This document shows, one piece after another, positions 5,171-5,802 of a stretch of DNA of 5,802 nucleotides. The notes beneath the pieces were generated by a model that was not told the DNA's origin, did not search any database, and saw only the letters and a list, made by a program, of their open reading frames with translations. Positions within the stretch are counted from its first letter, which is position 1; each line of letters begins with the position of its first letter. Source of the DNA: Acidimicrobiia bacterium (GTDB lineage: Bacteria; Actinomycetota; Acidimicrobiia; IMCC26256); NCBI GenBank assembly GCA_023262065.1, contig JALRDW010000209.1, positions 1 through 5,802 of the forward strand, in the 5' to 3' direction. A program made the translations under genes and the position numbers.

Positions 5171-5802
5171 CTACCCGAGGCACCGCGCGACCGCCGCCGC
5201 GTAGCGATCGGCCGCGCCGGGTGCCTCGGCGAGGAACAGCGACGGTTCGTTCGCCTCGACCTCGAGCACGAGGGGCCGGCCCGCGTCGTCCTCGATGAGG
5301 TCGATACGAACGTAGGTCGGCGGCCCGTCGAAGGGCAGTACCGCGAGGACCGCGCGGGCGACCGCGAGTTCCGCGTCGGACGCGACGCGGGCACTGATGT
5401 CCTCGACCGCGTAGAGGTCGTCCACCGTGCGCCGCACCCCGTCGACGAGGATCGGACCCTTGCGGATGGCGTGACTCGGCTCCCCGTCGAAGCAGATCAC
5501 CGCGGTCTCCCCCCGCTGCTCGACCCGGGACAGGTAGGGCTGGATCACGACGTCGCGGCCCGCGGCCAACAAGCGCTCGGCGTGTGCCCGTGCGGCATCG
5601 CGTCGCTCGGGCCCGTGGCGCTCGGTGTCGCGGGACCCGGCGGACACCGCGGGCTTCACGACGACCTCCCCGGCGTCGGGGAGTACGAGTCGATCACCGG
5701 GGTGCAGGAGGGTCGTCGGGATGACGGGCGCACCGAGCATCGCGAGGTCCACGAGGTAGTGCTTGTCGGAGCACCACCGCAGCACCGCCGGCGCGTTCAC
5801 GA
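5171..5802 (-). CDS. ATP-grasp family ligase (partial, N-terminus outside window)
   Basis: The visible 209 residues form the ATP-binding and catalytic part of an ATP-grasp enzyme. These enzymes activate a carboxylate as an acyl-phosphate and join it to an amine or similar nucleophile. Numbered from the first visible full codon of the motif region (base 5800), LRWCSDKHYL (7-16) leads into GAPVIPT. VVVKPAVSAGSRDTERH (46-62, with K49) is the nucleotide-binding segment. VIQPYL (85-90) is the hinge, with E94 and E98 following. RKGPIL (113-118) and YVRIDL (163-168) come next, and EVEANEPSLFL (180-190) supplies the acidic and Asn metal ligands. Relatives, including the D-cycloserine enzyme DcsG, are about 290 residues, so roughly 80-90 N-terminal residues are missing beyond base 5802. 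The GTG at 5800 would cut into the fold and is not taken as the start. The gene ends at TAG 5171 and is the first visible gene of the minus-strand block. The specific substrate is unknown. Confidence 0.85.
   Translation of the reverse strand, partial: VNAPAVLRWCSDKHYLVDLAMLGAPVIPTTLLHPGDRLVLPDAGEVVVKPAVSAGSRDTERHGPERRDAARAHAERLLAAGRDVVIQPYLSRVEQRGETAVICFDGEPSHAIRKGPILVDGVRRTVDDLYAVEDISARVASDAELAVARAVLAVLPFDGPPTYVRIDLIEDDAGRPLVLEVEANEPSLFLAEAPGAADRYAAAVARCLG

Noticed and set aside
4437..5204. Plus-strand open frame of 255 residues opposite the sulfotransferase
   Set aside because: It has charged low-complexity composition and no motif, while the minus strand has clear PAPS-binding motifs.

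Overview
The window is very G+C-rich, with almost every third codon position G or C, and uses GTG starts freely. The first gene carries a secreted-protein domain running from PCRLVDTR to VVGYY that I know mainly from high-GC actinobacteria, especially Acidimicrobiia such as Ilumatobacter. An actinobacterial (perhaps acidimicrobial) chromosome is therefore my inference; there is no rRNA or other marker gene to prove it. No tRNA, rRNA, CRISPR array, insertion sequence, phage gene or origin is visible.

Layout: bases 1-35 hold the last codons of a plus-strand gene. After an 87-base gap (36-122), with a small hairpin and a weak promoter-like sequence, comes a plus-strand gene for a secreted protein (123-1217). 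It has a signal peptide, one PCRLVDTR-VVGYY domain, a short collagen-like linker and an unrecognised C-terminal half. It converges, with only 9 bases between the stops, on a tightly packed minus-strand block that fills the rest of the window. In transcription order this block is an ATP-grasp ligase (start outside the window), a PAPS-dependent sulfotransferase, a 14-helix DHA2-type major facilitator transporter and an RPE65/carotenoid oxygenase-family enzyme.

The minus-strand genes look like one operon. The ligase and sulfotransferase are separated by 20 bases or overlap by 13, depending on the sulfotransferase start. The sulfotransferase and transporter share a GTGA stop/start overlap. Transporter and oxygenase are 52 bases apart, and that gap has a hairpin just after the transporter stop and another that contains the oxygenase Shine-Dalgarno sequence.

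Together the block encodes a likely ATP-dependent carboxylate ligase, a sulfate transferase, an exporter and an oxidative alkene-cleaving enzyme. That set would suit making and exporting a small sulfated or conjugated metabolite, possibly derived from a carotenoid or another conjugated alkene. This is inference from gene order; no substrate can be read from the sequence, and a chance grouping is possible.
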